Below are positions 1 to 7,171 of a stretch of 43,009 bases of DNA, piece after piece. How positions within the stretch are numbered: position 1 is the stretch's first letter; each line of letters starts with the position of its first letter. This stretch comes from Umezawaea endophytica. Its GTDB lineage: Bacteria; Actinomycetota; Actinomycetes; Mycobacteriales; Pseudonocardiaceae. A program made the translations under genes and the position numbers. The DNA is taken from NCBI RefSeq assembly GCF_025061645.1, contig NZ_JANYMP010000051.1:1-43009 (forward strand). The letters are read 5' to 3'. The notes beneath the pieces are model-generated. The model worked only from the letters and a program-made list of their open reading frames with translations, was not told the DNA's origin and did no database searches.

Positions 1-562
1 AGCCTCTTAGTCTCCGGCGTGCGGCAAGTAAGCATTGTCTGCTCCTATTAAAGTAAGAACAGCGACAACTTGAAGGAGCTCGGGTCGCGTTTATTTGTCA
101 GTACAGCTGATGGGTAATTCGAACATCAATCGGTGATGCCTGCTGGTGTGAAACCGGCAGCGGAGAGCTCTCCGGGCATGCGGGACACCGGTCTGGTCGC
201 CATATGAGCGGCGCGAGCGGTTTCCTGAAGGGCTGTTTGCGATGTTGCGAATGTGGAAGGACTTGCCGGGCGTGCAGATTGGAGTGTTGCGCTTAAGGTC
301 GCATGGTTCACCGGTGATGCTTTCACAGGTCGCACTCCCTTTCTCCTGCGGGTCACGTAAATGCAGCAGGGGCTCAGAACCGACTAAAAGTGCAGGTCAA
401 TCGTCATTGATTCAAAAATCATCGGTTGTGAATCGCAATGCGTGCAATCAGGATTGCGCCGTTCGGTCCTGTGTCGCATGTGGGCATGCGTGGGCGTAGT
501 GCAGTTCAGGAGTTGCAAGGACGGTTTCCTGTGTGGTGAAGTTTGTTTCCCTGTCCAATTCT
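1..562. other. Left-end stretch without a convincing gene
   Basis: I see no ORF here with a recognisable product. A minus-strand reading frame ending at 126 (66 codons from a GTG near 326) has a fair ribosome binding site but a composition without clear domains, so I do not call it. Base composition is lower in GC than the prophage to the right. This fits decayed island DNA. Confidence 0.5.
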
Positions 563-1000
563 TCACGCTCCACATACGCTGGAAATGCAAGCGGCTGCAA
601 GGATGCCAGCGCCCGATAGAGCGGCCGCCACGACAACGCACCCAGATCCTGTGGTTACCCAGCTTTCCCTGGTGGTTGTCAACTTGTCATGTATTGTTTC
701 GCGCCGGTCCTTTAGTAGGAACACGGCTGCTTGCTCCGAAGATTGACCTTCCGGTACGGCGTAGGCGATCCACGCTGCCACACCGGGAAAGGTCATGAGC
801 AGTACATCGTTTTCCCATCCTGCCTCGCGAACTCGCAAGGCCGCTTGGGCCTCGGTAGAACCCTCCGTGCCCGTTTCTAGATGAGCTTGAAGATCTTCTT
901 GCGCTTCTTGTTGCGTGTTGAAGTACCTTCCATGGTCCGATACCGACAAGTCGGCTTCGCCCTGGATTCTGATGCAAGCCCAACTCCATCTCACCGCCAT
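563..1000 (-). CDS. Hypothetical protein, 145 aa, hydrophobic C-terminus
   Basis: No family recognised. I start it at the ATG at 1000 because GGAGG lies about 10 bases upstream; the open frame extends further, to 1117, without a comparable signal. The N-terminal half is acidic and helical in character (residues about 28-60 rich in E, Q and A). The middle has a hydrophobic stretch (LLMTFPGVAAWIAYAV). The C-terminal 30 residues are small and hydrophobic (VVVAAALSGAGILAAAC) with three cysteines, and could be a membrane segment. It stands alone between non-coding DNA and a degraded toxin-like locus. A membrane-associated accessory protein is possible, but no function can be assigned. Confidence 0.5.
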   Translation of the reverse strand: MAVRWSWACIRIQGEADLSVSDHGRYFNTQQEAQEDLQAHLETGTEGSTEAQAALRVREAGWENDVLLMTFPGVAAWIAYAVPEGQSSEQAAVFLLKDRRETIHDKLTTTRESWVTTGSGCVVVAAALSGAGILAAACISSVCGA

Positions 1001-1170
1001 GACCTTCGCTCCTCCGCGTGTCGCTGCGCCAGTCAAATTTACCATCCTATAGGATTGTTGGAAAATATGAGCATTCCTACCTGGGTGGATAACTGCTGAC
1101 CAATCGAGGTTCGGCAAACTTCACCGACCGCACCCACTGGATCTTCGCTGGCAGATGTCGATGGGGACGA

Positions 1171-1742
1171 TTGGGGCTCCGACGACGAAGGTTCACTCAA
1201 TCGGAGGAAGGTAATTCATGCGTCACGACGATTGGCAGAGGGCGGCCTGAGCCACTCGGAGCACGCGACTTGGGTCTCGCGGGCGCGCAAGCGCGAGTTG
1301 GACATGGTCTGCTTGATACAGGAGTCAAGGCGCTGAAGGCGTACACCAAGGGTGACCGCACCCATGCCGTCTCAGACCTGTCCGCTGGTCAGTCCATTGC
1401 GTCACCGAGGTGGTGTACCGCGCCGCCACCGAGGGCGAGTACACCGGCAACTACCAGGGTGAGCCACCTGGACGGCCGATCTTCGAGGTTCCGTACGGTG
1501 GACAGACGCACTACGCCACGGTCCAGATCGGTGACAACGGCTTCATCGTCGATGCCAACACGCGCAGCGCGGACACGCCCTTCGAGGGCCCCAACGTGAT
1601 CCGCGCGCGGATACGGACCCGAACTACCGAGGTTGGGAAGAATGGGCAGGCTGCCTTCGATCCGTGTGACATCCGAGTGGGGTGCATTCCCGTTCTGGGT
1701 CCGCGTTTCCAGGGAAGTGATCCCCGACAACTGCTCGGCTGA
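1171..1742 (+). pseudogene. Decayed toxin-like coding remnant, frameshifted
   Basis: Protein-like sequence switches reading frame around 1390-1410. Upstream, one frame reads like the tail of a secretion-associated helical protein (GVKALKAYTKGD). Downstream, another frame (from 1401) gives a well-ordered stretch with GEYTGNYQGEPPGRPIFEVP followed by HYATVQIGDNGFIVDANTR. That pattern looks like the C-terminal globular domain of a polymorphic or type VII-exported toxin. No intact start or full-length frame joins the two. The next gene encodes an immunity-like small protein, which is the usual order for such modules. Calling it a toxin is inference from style and position. Confidence 0.4.
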
Positions 1743-1968
1743 GCGGCTGGTGTCCGAGTACGGGGCGCTTGGAGATATGGCGGCTGCTACCGATGCCTGG
1801 GATGACGAGTTCCAGGCCGTCTACAACCGCAGCGACCCGGAGAGCCTGGGCTTCCCCGGCGAGGCGACCACGGCGGCGTGGCACGAGCGGGGTGAGCGGT
1901 TGGCCGCGGCGTTGCCGGTGCGGTCCGAGTTTCACACCGCACGTGGGGATCGTGTGTTCGGTGTTTGA
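1642..1968 (+). CDS. Immunity-like small acidic protein (about 108 aa)
   Basis: The product belongs to a recognisable actinobacterial type. An N-terminal strand (SEWGAFPFWVR) is followed by a two-helix region with DAWDDEFQAVYNRSDPESLG and FPGEATTAAWHERGERLAAAL. Small proteins of this pattern usually lie directly downstream of secreted toxin genes and are taken to be their immunity partners. I choose the ATG at 1642; a TTG at 1633 is in frame and equally possible. It overlaps the end of the decayed toxin-like remnant in another frame. It may be an orphan immunity gene left after toxin decay. Confidence 0.6.
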   Translation: MGRLPSIRVTSEWGAFPFWVRVSREVIPDNCSAERLVSEYGALGDMAAATDAWDDEFQAVYNRSDPESLGFPGEATTAAWHERGERLAAALPVRSEFHTARGDRVFGV

Positions 1969-2093
1969 GGCTGGCACCTGTTGGTGCCGTTCACACTGCG
2001 GTGTGTGGAGCAAACCTGGAGCAGACGGGAGAGCCGAACGGCGTGCGACGGCTTCGAACGGCGGTGAACGGCACCGGCTGACGTGCTGGTTCT

Positions 2094-3755
2094 CTATTTG
2101 TGCTGGTCAGGGCGTCGGCCGGGCCGCGCTGGCAGTGTGAGGGTCAGGGGTTCGAGTCCCCTCAGCTCCACCAGAGGTAGACATGCACGAACACCAGGAG
2201 CGGAAGCCGATAATTCGGTTTCCGCTCCTTTTGCGTCTGCCGGTTGTGGTACCCGAAAGACTGGGACTATTCGGTCCGGGCTCAGGATCTTGATCTGCAC
2301 AACCAGCGCTTCTACGACTGCCTTACGTTGATTCGCGTTGCCACCACCGAAGATCTCGGTGATGTGGTTGTTGACCTGGGCGAGGGTTGCCGCGTCGGGC
2401 ATGGTCGGTTCGGTTTCCAGTTCCGCCACGAGTTCTGCTTGGCGTTCACGAAGTTGTCGCTGTGTAGTGCGGTGCCGCAGCAGGCGTTCCTTCGCGGAGT
2501 CGTCATTGGCGTCGAACAGGTCGGCCTCGAAGGCGTCGAGATACTTGTCGATCTTCGAGGTGACCTTGCCGATCTCAGCTTGGACGGTGCGTAGTTCGGT
2601 GGTCGCGGTGTCGTGGTTGGACTCGTGAAGTTGGCGGGCAACGTCGACCGCTTGCTGCATCAGGCTTTGCTGACTGCGGTAGAACGATGAGACCGCGCCC
2701 AGGACGGCTTGGTCGAGCGCGTCTGCGTTGATGCGTTCCATGTCGCACGTGTCCGTGCCGTACTTCTGCCGCGTCACGCAGGTGTAGTAGCGGTAGGTCT
2801 TGGTCTTGCCGGTTGCGCGCGTGCCGACCATCGCCTTGCCGCACTTGGGACAGGGAAGACGACCGGTGGCGATGTAGTCCGAACCGCTTGCGGCGCTGTG
2901 GGAGGCGCTCTCGCCGCGTTGGTCGAGAAGGTGTTGCGCCTCCGCGAACTGCTCGGGGCTGATCAGACCCGGATGAGCGTTCTCCGTGGTGATCTCGCGA
3001 AAGCTGATCTCCCCGATGTACATCCGGTTCTCCAGGATCTGGAGTATGCGTCGATACGACCACAGCCCTCCAGAGCCTGACCGGAAGCCGCGCTCGTTCA
3101 ACACCTTTGCCACCGCTCGTGATCCGAGCCGATCCTTCGTGTAGAGATCGAAGATCAACCGGATGATCGCGGCCTCGGAATCGTGCGCGTAGAGGACGTG
3201 AGTCTTCGGATCCTTGAGATATCCGAAAGGCCTCTTCCCGCCCTTGTACTGCCCGCGAGCGGCCTTGCGTTCCATCCCGGAAGTGACGCGATCGATGATC
3301 ATGTCGCGTTCGAATTGAGCGAACATCGACAGCATCTGGAGCAGCAATCGCCCCATGGGGGTGGATGTGTCGAACGGTTCGGTCGCCGAGCGGAAGGCCA
3401 CTCCGGACTGGTCCAGTTCATCGAGGAGGGTGACCGTGTCGCGCAGGTTTCGAGAGAAGCGGTCGACCCGGTACACCAGCAGCACGTCGATCCTGCCCGA
3501 CCGCGCCCAGTGCAGGGCTTTCTGAAGATCCGGCCGGTTGGTGTTCGCCCCCGACGCGTCATCGCTGAACTTCTTGACGATCCGCCACCCCGGCTGCGAC
3601 GCGACGTAGCTCTCCAGCCGTGTGTCCTGTGCGTCGATCGTGTACGGCTGGTTCTCGTCGTCGGTGCTGCGGCGCGTGTAGGTGGCGACTCGCACGTCCG
3701 AGAGTTCGACCTGTGCCGCTTTCCGGACTCTCGCCGTGGTGGCGCGTCTAGACAA
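2094..3755 (-). CDS. int: Large serine recombinase (prophage integrase), 553 aa
   Basis: It catalyses site-specific integration, and with a directionality factor excision, through a phosphoserine DNA link. The N-terminal resolvase domain (about residues 20-170) has the nucleophile region YTRRS, with Ser30 the likely catalytic serine, and the arginine motif YRVDRFSRN. A recombinase domain follows. A zinc ribbon (CPKCG...C...C) lies near 305-345, then a long coiled coil near 370-440, as in phiC31/Bxb1-type enzymes. The TTG start at 3755 is preceded by AAGGGGGG. The last 35-40 residues (VELRGLEPLTLTLPAR...) are the antisense translation of the terminator and tRNA-Ala half. The native C-terminus probably ends near the FRVPQP segment, so this tail is host-derived. 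Confidence 0.95.
   Translation of the reverse strand: MSRRATTARVRKAAQVELSDVRVATYTRRSTDDENQPYTIDAQDTRLESYVASQPGWRIVKKFSDDASGANTNRPDLQKALHWARSGRIDVLLVYRVDRFSRNLRDTVTLLDELDQSGVAFRSATEPFDTSTPMGRLLLQMLSMFAQFERDMIIDRVTSGMERKAARGQYKGGKRPFGYLKDPKTHVLYAHDSEAAIIRLIFDLYTKDRLGSRAVAKVLNERGFRSGSGGLWSYRRILQILENRMYIGEISFREITTENAHPGLISPEQFAEAQHLLDQRGESASHSAASGSDYIATGRLPCPKCGKAMVGTRATGKTKTYRYYTCVTRQKYGTDTCDMERINADALDQAVLGAVSSFYRSQQSLMQQAVDVARQLHESNHDTATTELRTVQAEIGKVTSKIDKYLDAFEADLFDANDDSAKERLLRHRTTQRQLRERQAELVAELETEPTMPDAATLAQVNNHITEIFGGGNANQRKAVVEALVVQIKILSPDRIVPVFRVPQPADAKGAETELSASAPGVRACLPLVELRGLEPLTLTLPARPGRRPDQHK
2129..2173 (+). tRNA. 3' half of tRNA-Ala(GGC), attachment-site scar
   Basis: This is the anticodon-loop-to-CCA half of a tRNA. 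The loop is CTGGCAG with anticodon GGC at 2131-2133, the T stem-loop is AGGGG/TTCGAGT/CCCCT, and the 3' acceptor strand CAGCTCC is followed by A and an encoded CCA. The sequence to the left does not form the 5' half: no acceptor or D arm, and the anticodon stem fails. Identity starting at the anticodon loop is the usual duplicated block left by tyrosine-integrase elements. The intact gene is not in this window. Confidence 0.8.
2196..2232 (+). terminator. Rho-independent terminator behind the tRNA-Ala half
   Basis: A 15-bp stem (arms 2196-2210 and 2215-2229, one G-T pair) with a TAAT loop is followed by TTTT. It lies 23 bases after the tRNA CCA end and reads in the same direction, so it is probably the native tRNA terminator. 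The integrase gene on the other strand reads through it. Confidence 0.75.
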
Positions 3756-3886
3756 GAATTCCCCCCTTGAGTCGGCTTTGGAATGACTGAATGGGCGAGG
3801 ATTTGCACAAGGCTTTGCTTGAGGTGCTTATTTCACGGTTCACCTGTTCAAATTACCATTTAATTGAGTTCTGTAATGCTTGACTC

Positions 3887-4057
3887 CTATTTATTTCCCT
3901 GGTGCTCATTCCATGAGTTGACCAATGTTGCGAGATGGTTCACAGCAGCGGAATGGGCAGCCTGTTCGAGCGGCACGGTCTCGACGTGATCCACGGTCCA
4001 TGCCACGGTGTGGGGTTCAGGGATGGCGTTCAAGACTTCCTCGATTGGATCGGTCAT
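3887..4057 (-). CDS. Small phage protein, 56 aa
   Basis: The ATG at 4057 overlaps the stop of the GP88 gene in an ATGA junction, so the two are translationally coupled. The product is acidic in its first half (MTDPIEEVLNAIPEPH) and helical in its second. No family recognised. It lies inside a longer open frame that has no other sensible start. An AT-rich stretch (3756-3886) separates it from the integrase and probably holds the integrase promoter. Confidence 0.65.
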   Translation of the reverse strand: MTDPIEEVLNAIPEPHTVAWTVDHVETVPLEQAAHSAAVNHLATLVNSWNEHQGNK

Positions 4058-4809
4058 CGGCGTACACCGTCGGAGCCTCGTGACCTGCGAGCCCGCTCGG
4101 AGGCCTGCCATTCCCGGAAGGTTCGTTGGCCGATCACGCGCTTGAGGTGCGGGATGTTGTTCTGCCGCATCCCGACGGGTGCGGGACCGAGCACGGCGAG
4201 AAGGTCGCTCGCGGCGTTGGAGTGCCACCCCGCCGTGGTGATGGCTTGCTCGTCGGGGAAGACGTCGGCAACGCGATCGGTGTCCGGGTCCAGCAGGTGG
4301 TCTTCCTTGCCGCCGTAGGAGAAGACGTAGAGGAAGTTGAGCGGGGAATCGGGTTGTACGAGTCGTCGGAAGCGACTGACTTCCTTGGTGTAGCTGTAAA
4401 ACGTCACGTCGGGTACTTGGCGAGCGATGCGAAGCCAGGCCGATAGGTAGTCGTCGCTGAAGTAGTCCCCGGCGTCGTGTACTCGCAGGAACTTGCCTCG
4501 GTACTTCGGTGCGGCCAGTTCGGAGAGCACGTCCTGTTCCCACTGCGGCAGGTCGTCCAGGATCCGCATTAGGTTGCGTTCATGCTTGGCTTTGACTGAG
4601 GCGAAGGCGTATCGGCCGACGCGGGCGTAGCAGACTGCCGCGCACACTCCGGCTGCCGGACAGGTGTTGTAGGTGCGGCCGTCGGGCAGACGTCCGGCCC
4701 ACGCCGGTAGGGAGAAGGTGAAGATCCCGTACCGGCGCAGGCCGGAGTTCTGCGTGATCAGCCGCTCGGGTCGACGACGTCGTGGGGCTGTGTCGCCCAG
4801 GGTGGTCAC
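4054..4809 (-). CDS. GP88-family actinophage protein, 251 aa
   Basis: It resembles the mycobacteriophage gene product 88 family, widespread in actinophages and without an established function. Features seen: an N-terminal NSGLRRYGIFTFSLPAW segment, the cysteine cluster TCPAAGVCAAVCYAR with an upstream GRTYNTC, a conserved HERNL, and HDAGDYFSDDYLSAW. The cysteine spacing could bind metal or an Fe-S cluster; that is inference. The start is the GTG at 4809 with a GGAGGTG-type signal a few bases upstream, 4 bases after the holin-like gene stop. It is the last but one gene before the integrase. Confidence 0.85.
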   Translation of the reverse strand: MTTLGDTAPRRRRPERLITQNSGLRRYGIFTFSLPAWAGRLPDGRTYNTCPAAGVCAAVCYARVGRYAFASVKAKHERNLMRILDDLPQWEQDVLSELAAPKYRGKFLRVHDAGDYFSDDYLSAWLRIARQVPDVTFYSYTKEVSRFRRLVQPDSPLNFLYVFSYGGKEDHLLDPDTDRVADVFPDEQAITTAGWHSNAASDLLAVLGPAPVGMRQNNIPHLKRVIGQRTFREWQASERARRSRGSDGVRR

Positions 4810-4812
4810 CTC

Positions 4813-5085
4813 CTACTTGAAGCCGAACGGCATCGGCTCGGGTGCGGGGATCAGTGGGGTGCCGTCGGTGTCGCGCGGATCGGACACGGGGGTGACCTTG
4901 TGCTCGGTGGCGATGACGACGCCGAAGGTGCCGAGCAGGACCAGGACCGCGTTGATCACGGCGGCGGTGGCGGAGCCCTGGGTGTCGGTGAGCACGCCCG
5001 CGCCGACGAGGCCGGAGACCAGGGCGAGGGTGCCGCCGATCCAGGACGCTGCGGTGCGCAGCGGGCGGGGACGGGGGTCGGTCAT
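4813..5085 (-). CDS. Holin-like membrane protein, 90 aa
   Basis: Two hydrophobic segments (about residues 14-33 and 41-60: ALVSGLVGAGVL and VINAVLVLLGTFGVVIA) are followed by a polar, proline-rich tail. It sits directly downstream of the endolysin gene. That layout fits a two-helix phage holin, which would form the inner membrane lesion releasing endolysin. The ATG at 5085 has AGGAGG about 9 bases upstream. The frame is also open further up to a GTG at 5193, which would add a third hydrophobic segment (LALALWLAYKAARAFVVW). So either a 126-residue three-helix form exists, or a very short upstream membrane peptide runs into this frame. Confidence 0.7.
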   Translation of the reverse strand: MTDPRPRPLRTAASWIGGTLALVSGLVGAGVLTDTQGSATAAVINAVLVLLGTFGVVIATEHKVTPVSDPRDTDGTPLIPAPEPMPFGFK

Positions 5086-5237
5086 GGGGGTTTCCTCCTG
5101 TGTTGGGTGGTCGGTGCTGTGGTGGTCGAGCCACACGACGAAGGCGCGGGCCGCCTTGTAGGCGAGCCAGAGGGCGAGGGCGAGGCTGACCACGAGCGAG
5201 CCGCCCGGCGCGAGACCGAGCGGCTCGTGGTCGTGGG

Positions 5238-6212
5238 TCAGGGGCGGTTGATCCACGCCCCTGCTCGGATCAGGTTCGGGTTGGGGATGCCGTTGAGGCT
5301 GGCGATGGCAGCAACGGTGGTGCCCCACCGGATCGCGAGTGCGGAGAGGGTGTCGCCGGGCTGGATCTGGTAGGCCTCGCCGCTGCCGTCTCCGCCGGAG
5401 CCGGGCACGCGGAGCACCTGGCCCACGCCGATGAGGTCGGGGTTGGGGATGCCGTTGACGCTGGCAAGCGCGGCAACGGTGGTGCCGAAGCGGACGGCGA
5501 TGCCGGACAGGGTGTCGCCCCAGACCACGGTGTAGCTGCTCCAGTCGGCGGGCGGGGTCGGGTCTGACGGACCGGGACCGGGACCGGGGGCGGGCGCGCC
5601 GTCGAGGACCATCGAGGCCAGCGACCAGCCGGGCATGGTGACGTTGCGGTCGACGTGTCCGGCGAACCCGTTCACGTTGCCCTTGCTGGTGTGCTGGTGC
5701 ATCCCGAGTCGGGGGTGGACGTAGTCGACGGTGCCGGGGTCGCCGTTGTACTGGGCGCACCACAGGATCACGTCGCCGTCGGTCCATTCGTCGGGGCGTA
5801 GCCGGGTGGTGAACCAGTTCTGGTTGGCGTAGACGAGGATCTGGCGGCGGCCGGAGCGTTCGCGGTAGAGCCGGATGAACTCGGAGATGAAGCCGTTGGG
5901 GTCGCCGAAGCCGTCGGCTTCCATGTCGAGCATCGGCCACAGCGACCCGGAGTCGAGCAGGCCGCGGGCGAGCAGGTTGGCCACGAAGTGGTCGACCTGG
6001 GCGCTGATGTTGCCGGGCTGGGCGAAGTGGTAGCCGCCGGTGCGGATGCCGACACCGCGGGCGCCGTTGATCTGGCTGTCGGCGGCGGGGTTGGTGTAGT
6101 CGTCAGCTTCGGTGACCTTCACCGAGCACCCGGTGATGTTGTGGTCGCGCACGGCGGTCCAGTCGATGCTGGTGCCCTGCCACGAGCTGATGTCGACGAG
6201 GTAGTCGGTCAA
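5238..6212 (-). CDS. Endolysin: GH25 lysozyme with two LysM domains, 324 aa
   Basis: It cleaves cell-wall peptidoglycan at the end of the lytic cycle. The first 200 residues form a glycosyl hydrolase family 25 domain: LVDISSWQG at the start, the acidic pair in LDMEADGFG, and YANQNWF later. A Pro/Gly linker follows. Two LysM wall-binding repeats come next ([18 protein letters not shown] and [18 protein letters not shown], both followed by LNGIPNP or VNGIPNP). I choose the TTG at 6212 because AGGAGGA lies 8-9 bases before it; an ATG 27 bases upstream has no such site. No signal peptide is present, so export would depend on the holin next door. Confidence 0.93.
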   Translation of the reverse strand: MTDYLVDISSWQGTSIDWTAVRDHNITGCSVKVTEADDYTNPAADSQINGARGVGIRTGGYHFAQPGNISAQVDHFVANLLARGLLDSGSLWPMLDMEADGFGDPNGFISEFIRLYRERSGRRQILVYANQNWFTTRLRPDEWTDGDVILWCAQYNGDPGTVDYVHPRLGMHQHTSKGNVNGFAGHVDRNVTMPGWSLASMVLDGAPAPGPGPGPSDPTPPADWSSYTVVWGDTLSGIAVRFGTTVAALASVNGIPNPDLIGVGQVLRVPGSGGDGSGEAYQIQPGDTLSALAIRWGTTVAAIASLNGIPNPNLIRAGAWINRP

Positions 6213-6298
6213 GCGGGTGTTCCTCCTGATTTCGGGCATGACGAAGCAGCCGAGCACCGGGGTGGTGTCGGCTCGCGGGTCTGCTGGTGGGTGTGGAG

Positions 6299-6631
6299 CT
6301 AGGTGGTGTGGCCGCGTAGGGCTTGGGCGGCGGCGTCCTCGGCGACGCGGCGGCGGTCGCGCTCGGCGTCCAGTTCGTCCTCAAGCTCAGCTAGACGGCG
6401 TTCAAGTTCGCCGAGGCGAGCACGGAGGGCGGTGAGTTCGGCGGCGTGCGCGATGCGCATCGCAGACAGTTCGGCGGTGTGCTGGGTTTCGCGGGCGGAC
6501 AGCGCGGCGAGGTACTCGGCGCGGTCGGCGCGGTTAGCAGTCATCAAACGGTGATTGGCAGAGAGCAGATAACCCACGACGATGACGAGCGCCCCCGCAA
6601 TACCGAGGTTCGGCAGTGCAGCGAGGTCCAA
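6299..6631 (-). CDS. Membrane-anchored coiled-coil protein of the lysis module, 110 aa
   Basis: One N-terminal membrane helix ([17 protein letters not shown]) is followed by a long charged coiled coil with heptad-like [22 protein letters not shown]. This architecture is common next to actinophage endolysins (DUF2746-like), and resembles spanins or accessory holins; the exact role is not known. I start at the TTG at 6631, since AAGGAGG lies just upstream. The larger open frame would add a basic non-helical leader. It lies between the tail genes and the endolysin. Confidence 0.7.
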   Translation of the reverse strand: MDLAALPNLGIAGALVIVVGYLLSANHRLMTANRADRAEYLAALSARETQHTAELSAMRIAHAAELTALRARLGELERRLAELEDELDAERDRRRVAEDAAAQALRGHTT

Positions 6632-6924
6632 GCAGCCTCCTTTCTGTTGGCAGTGAGAGCAGAAGCCATCACGTTCAGCTGAACGGGTGACACCATCACG
6701 CGGCGATGAGCGCGCAGACACGAAGTGGTACCGTTTGGCAGGTCTGGGACGAACACCTCGGACCGCGTGAAGAGACAACACCTTGTTTGACCGGAGTGTT
6801 TCGTCGACCGTTGGACTGGCGGTCGTTCGAGCCGGAACACTCTGAACACCTTGTAGTTGCGAAACGAACCACCCGCCAGCATGGCGGCTGGACGCTCGAA
6901 CCGGTTGCCGGAGCTGGAGCGCGC

Positions 6925-7170
6925 GTGGTTTCGTCGATTATTTGGGCTTTCGTCCTCCTTGTGCTGGCCTTCTTGGTTGCGTTCAGCGCCTACCAGGCCC
7001 GTGTGATGTGGAAGGACGACCCGAAAGCTAGGCGCATGAGCGCGCGCGCACAGGTGTGGCGGATGTCCGGCACCTTCGAGATCGAGCGCGAGATAGATCC
7101 CAGCCTGACGCCACCCACAGCTGTTACTCGATCGAGGAGCAGCTCTCGGCGTCGTTCTCGCCGCCGTTAG
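6925..7170 (+). CDS. Possible small membrane protein on the opposite strand, 81 aa
   Basis: A plus-strand frame from the GTG at 6925 encodes a clear membrane helix (IIWAFVLLVLAFLVAFSAY) followed by a polar segment (YQARVMWKDDPKARRM) and a very basic tail of alternating Arg and Ser. GGAGCTGGAG lies upstream. It sits in the gap between the last tail gene and the lysis genes, facing them. This is a typical position for a cargo gene (moron) expressed from the lysogen. The frame stays open upstream to 6706, but that part looks non-coding. No family recognised. Confidence 0.45.
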   Translation: MVSSIIWAFVLLVLAFLVAFSAYQARVMWKDDPKARRMSARAQVWRMSGTFEIEREIDPSLTPPTAVTRSRSSSRRRSRRR

Positions 7171-7171
7171 C

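Noticed and set aside
126-356. Minus-strand ORF of 76 codons at the left end
   Set aside because: A start signal exists for a shorter form, but the composition is featureless and the surroundings look decayed. Too weak to call.
5193-5238. Separate small membrane peptide gene between endolysin and holin-like gene
   Set aside because: The frame has no stop before the holin-like start and only a weak GTG start, so it cannot be separated from an N-terminal extension of the holin-like protein.
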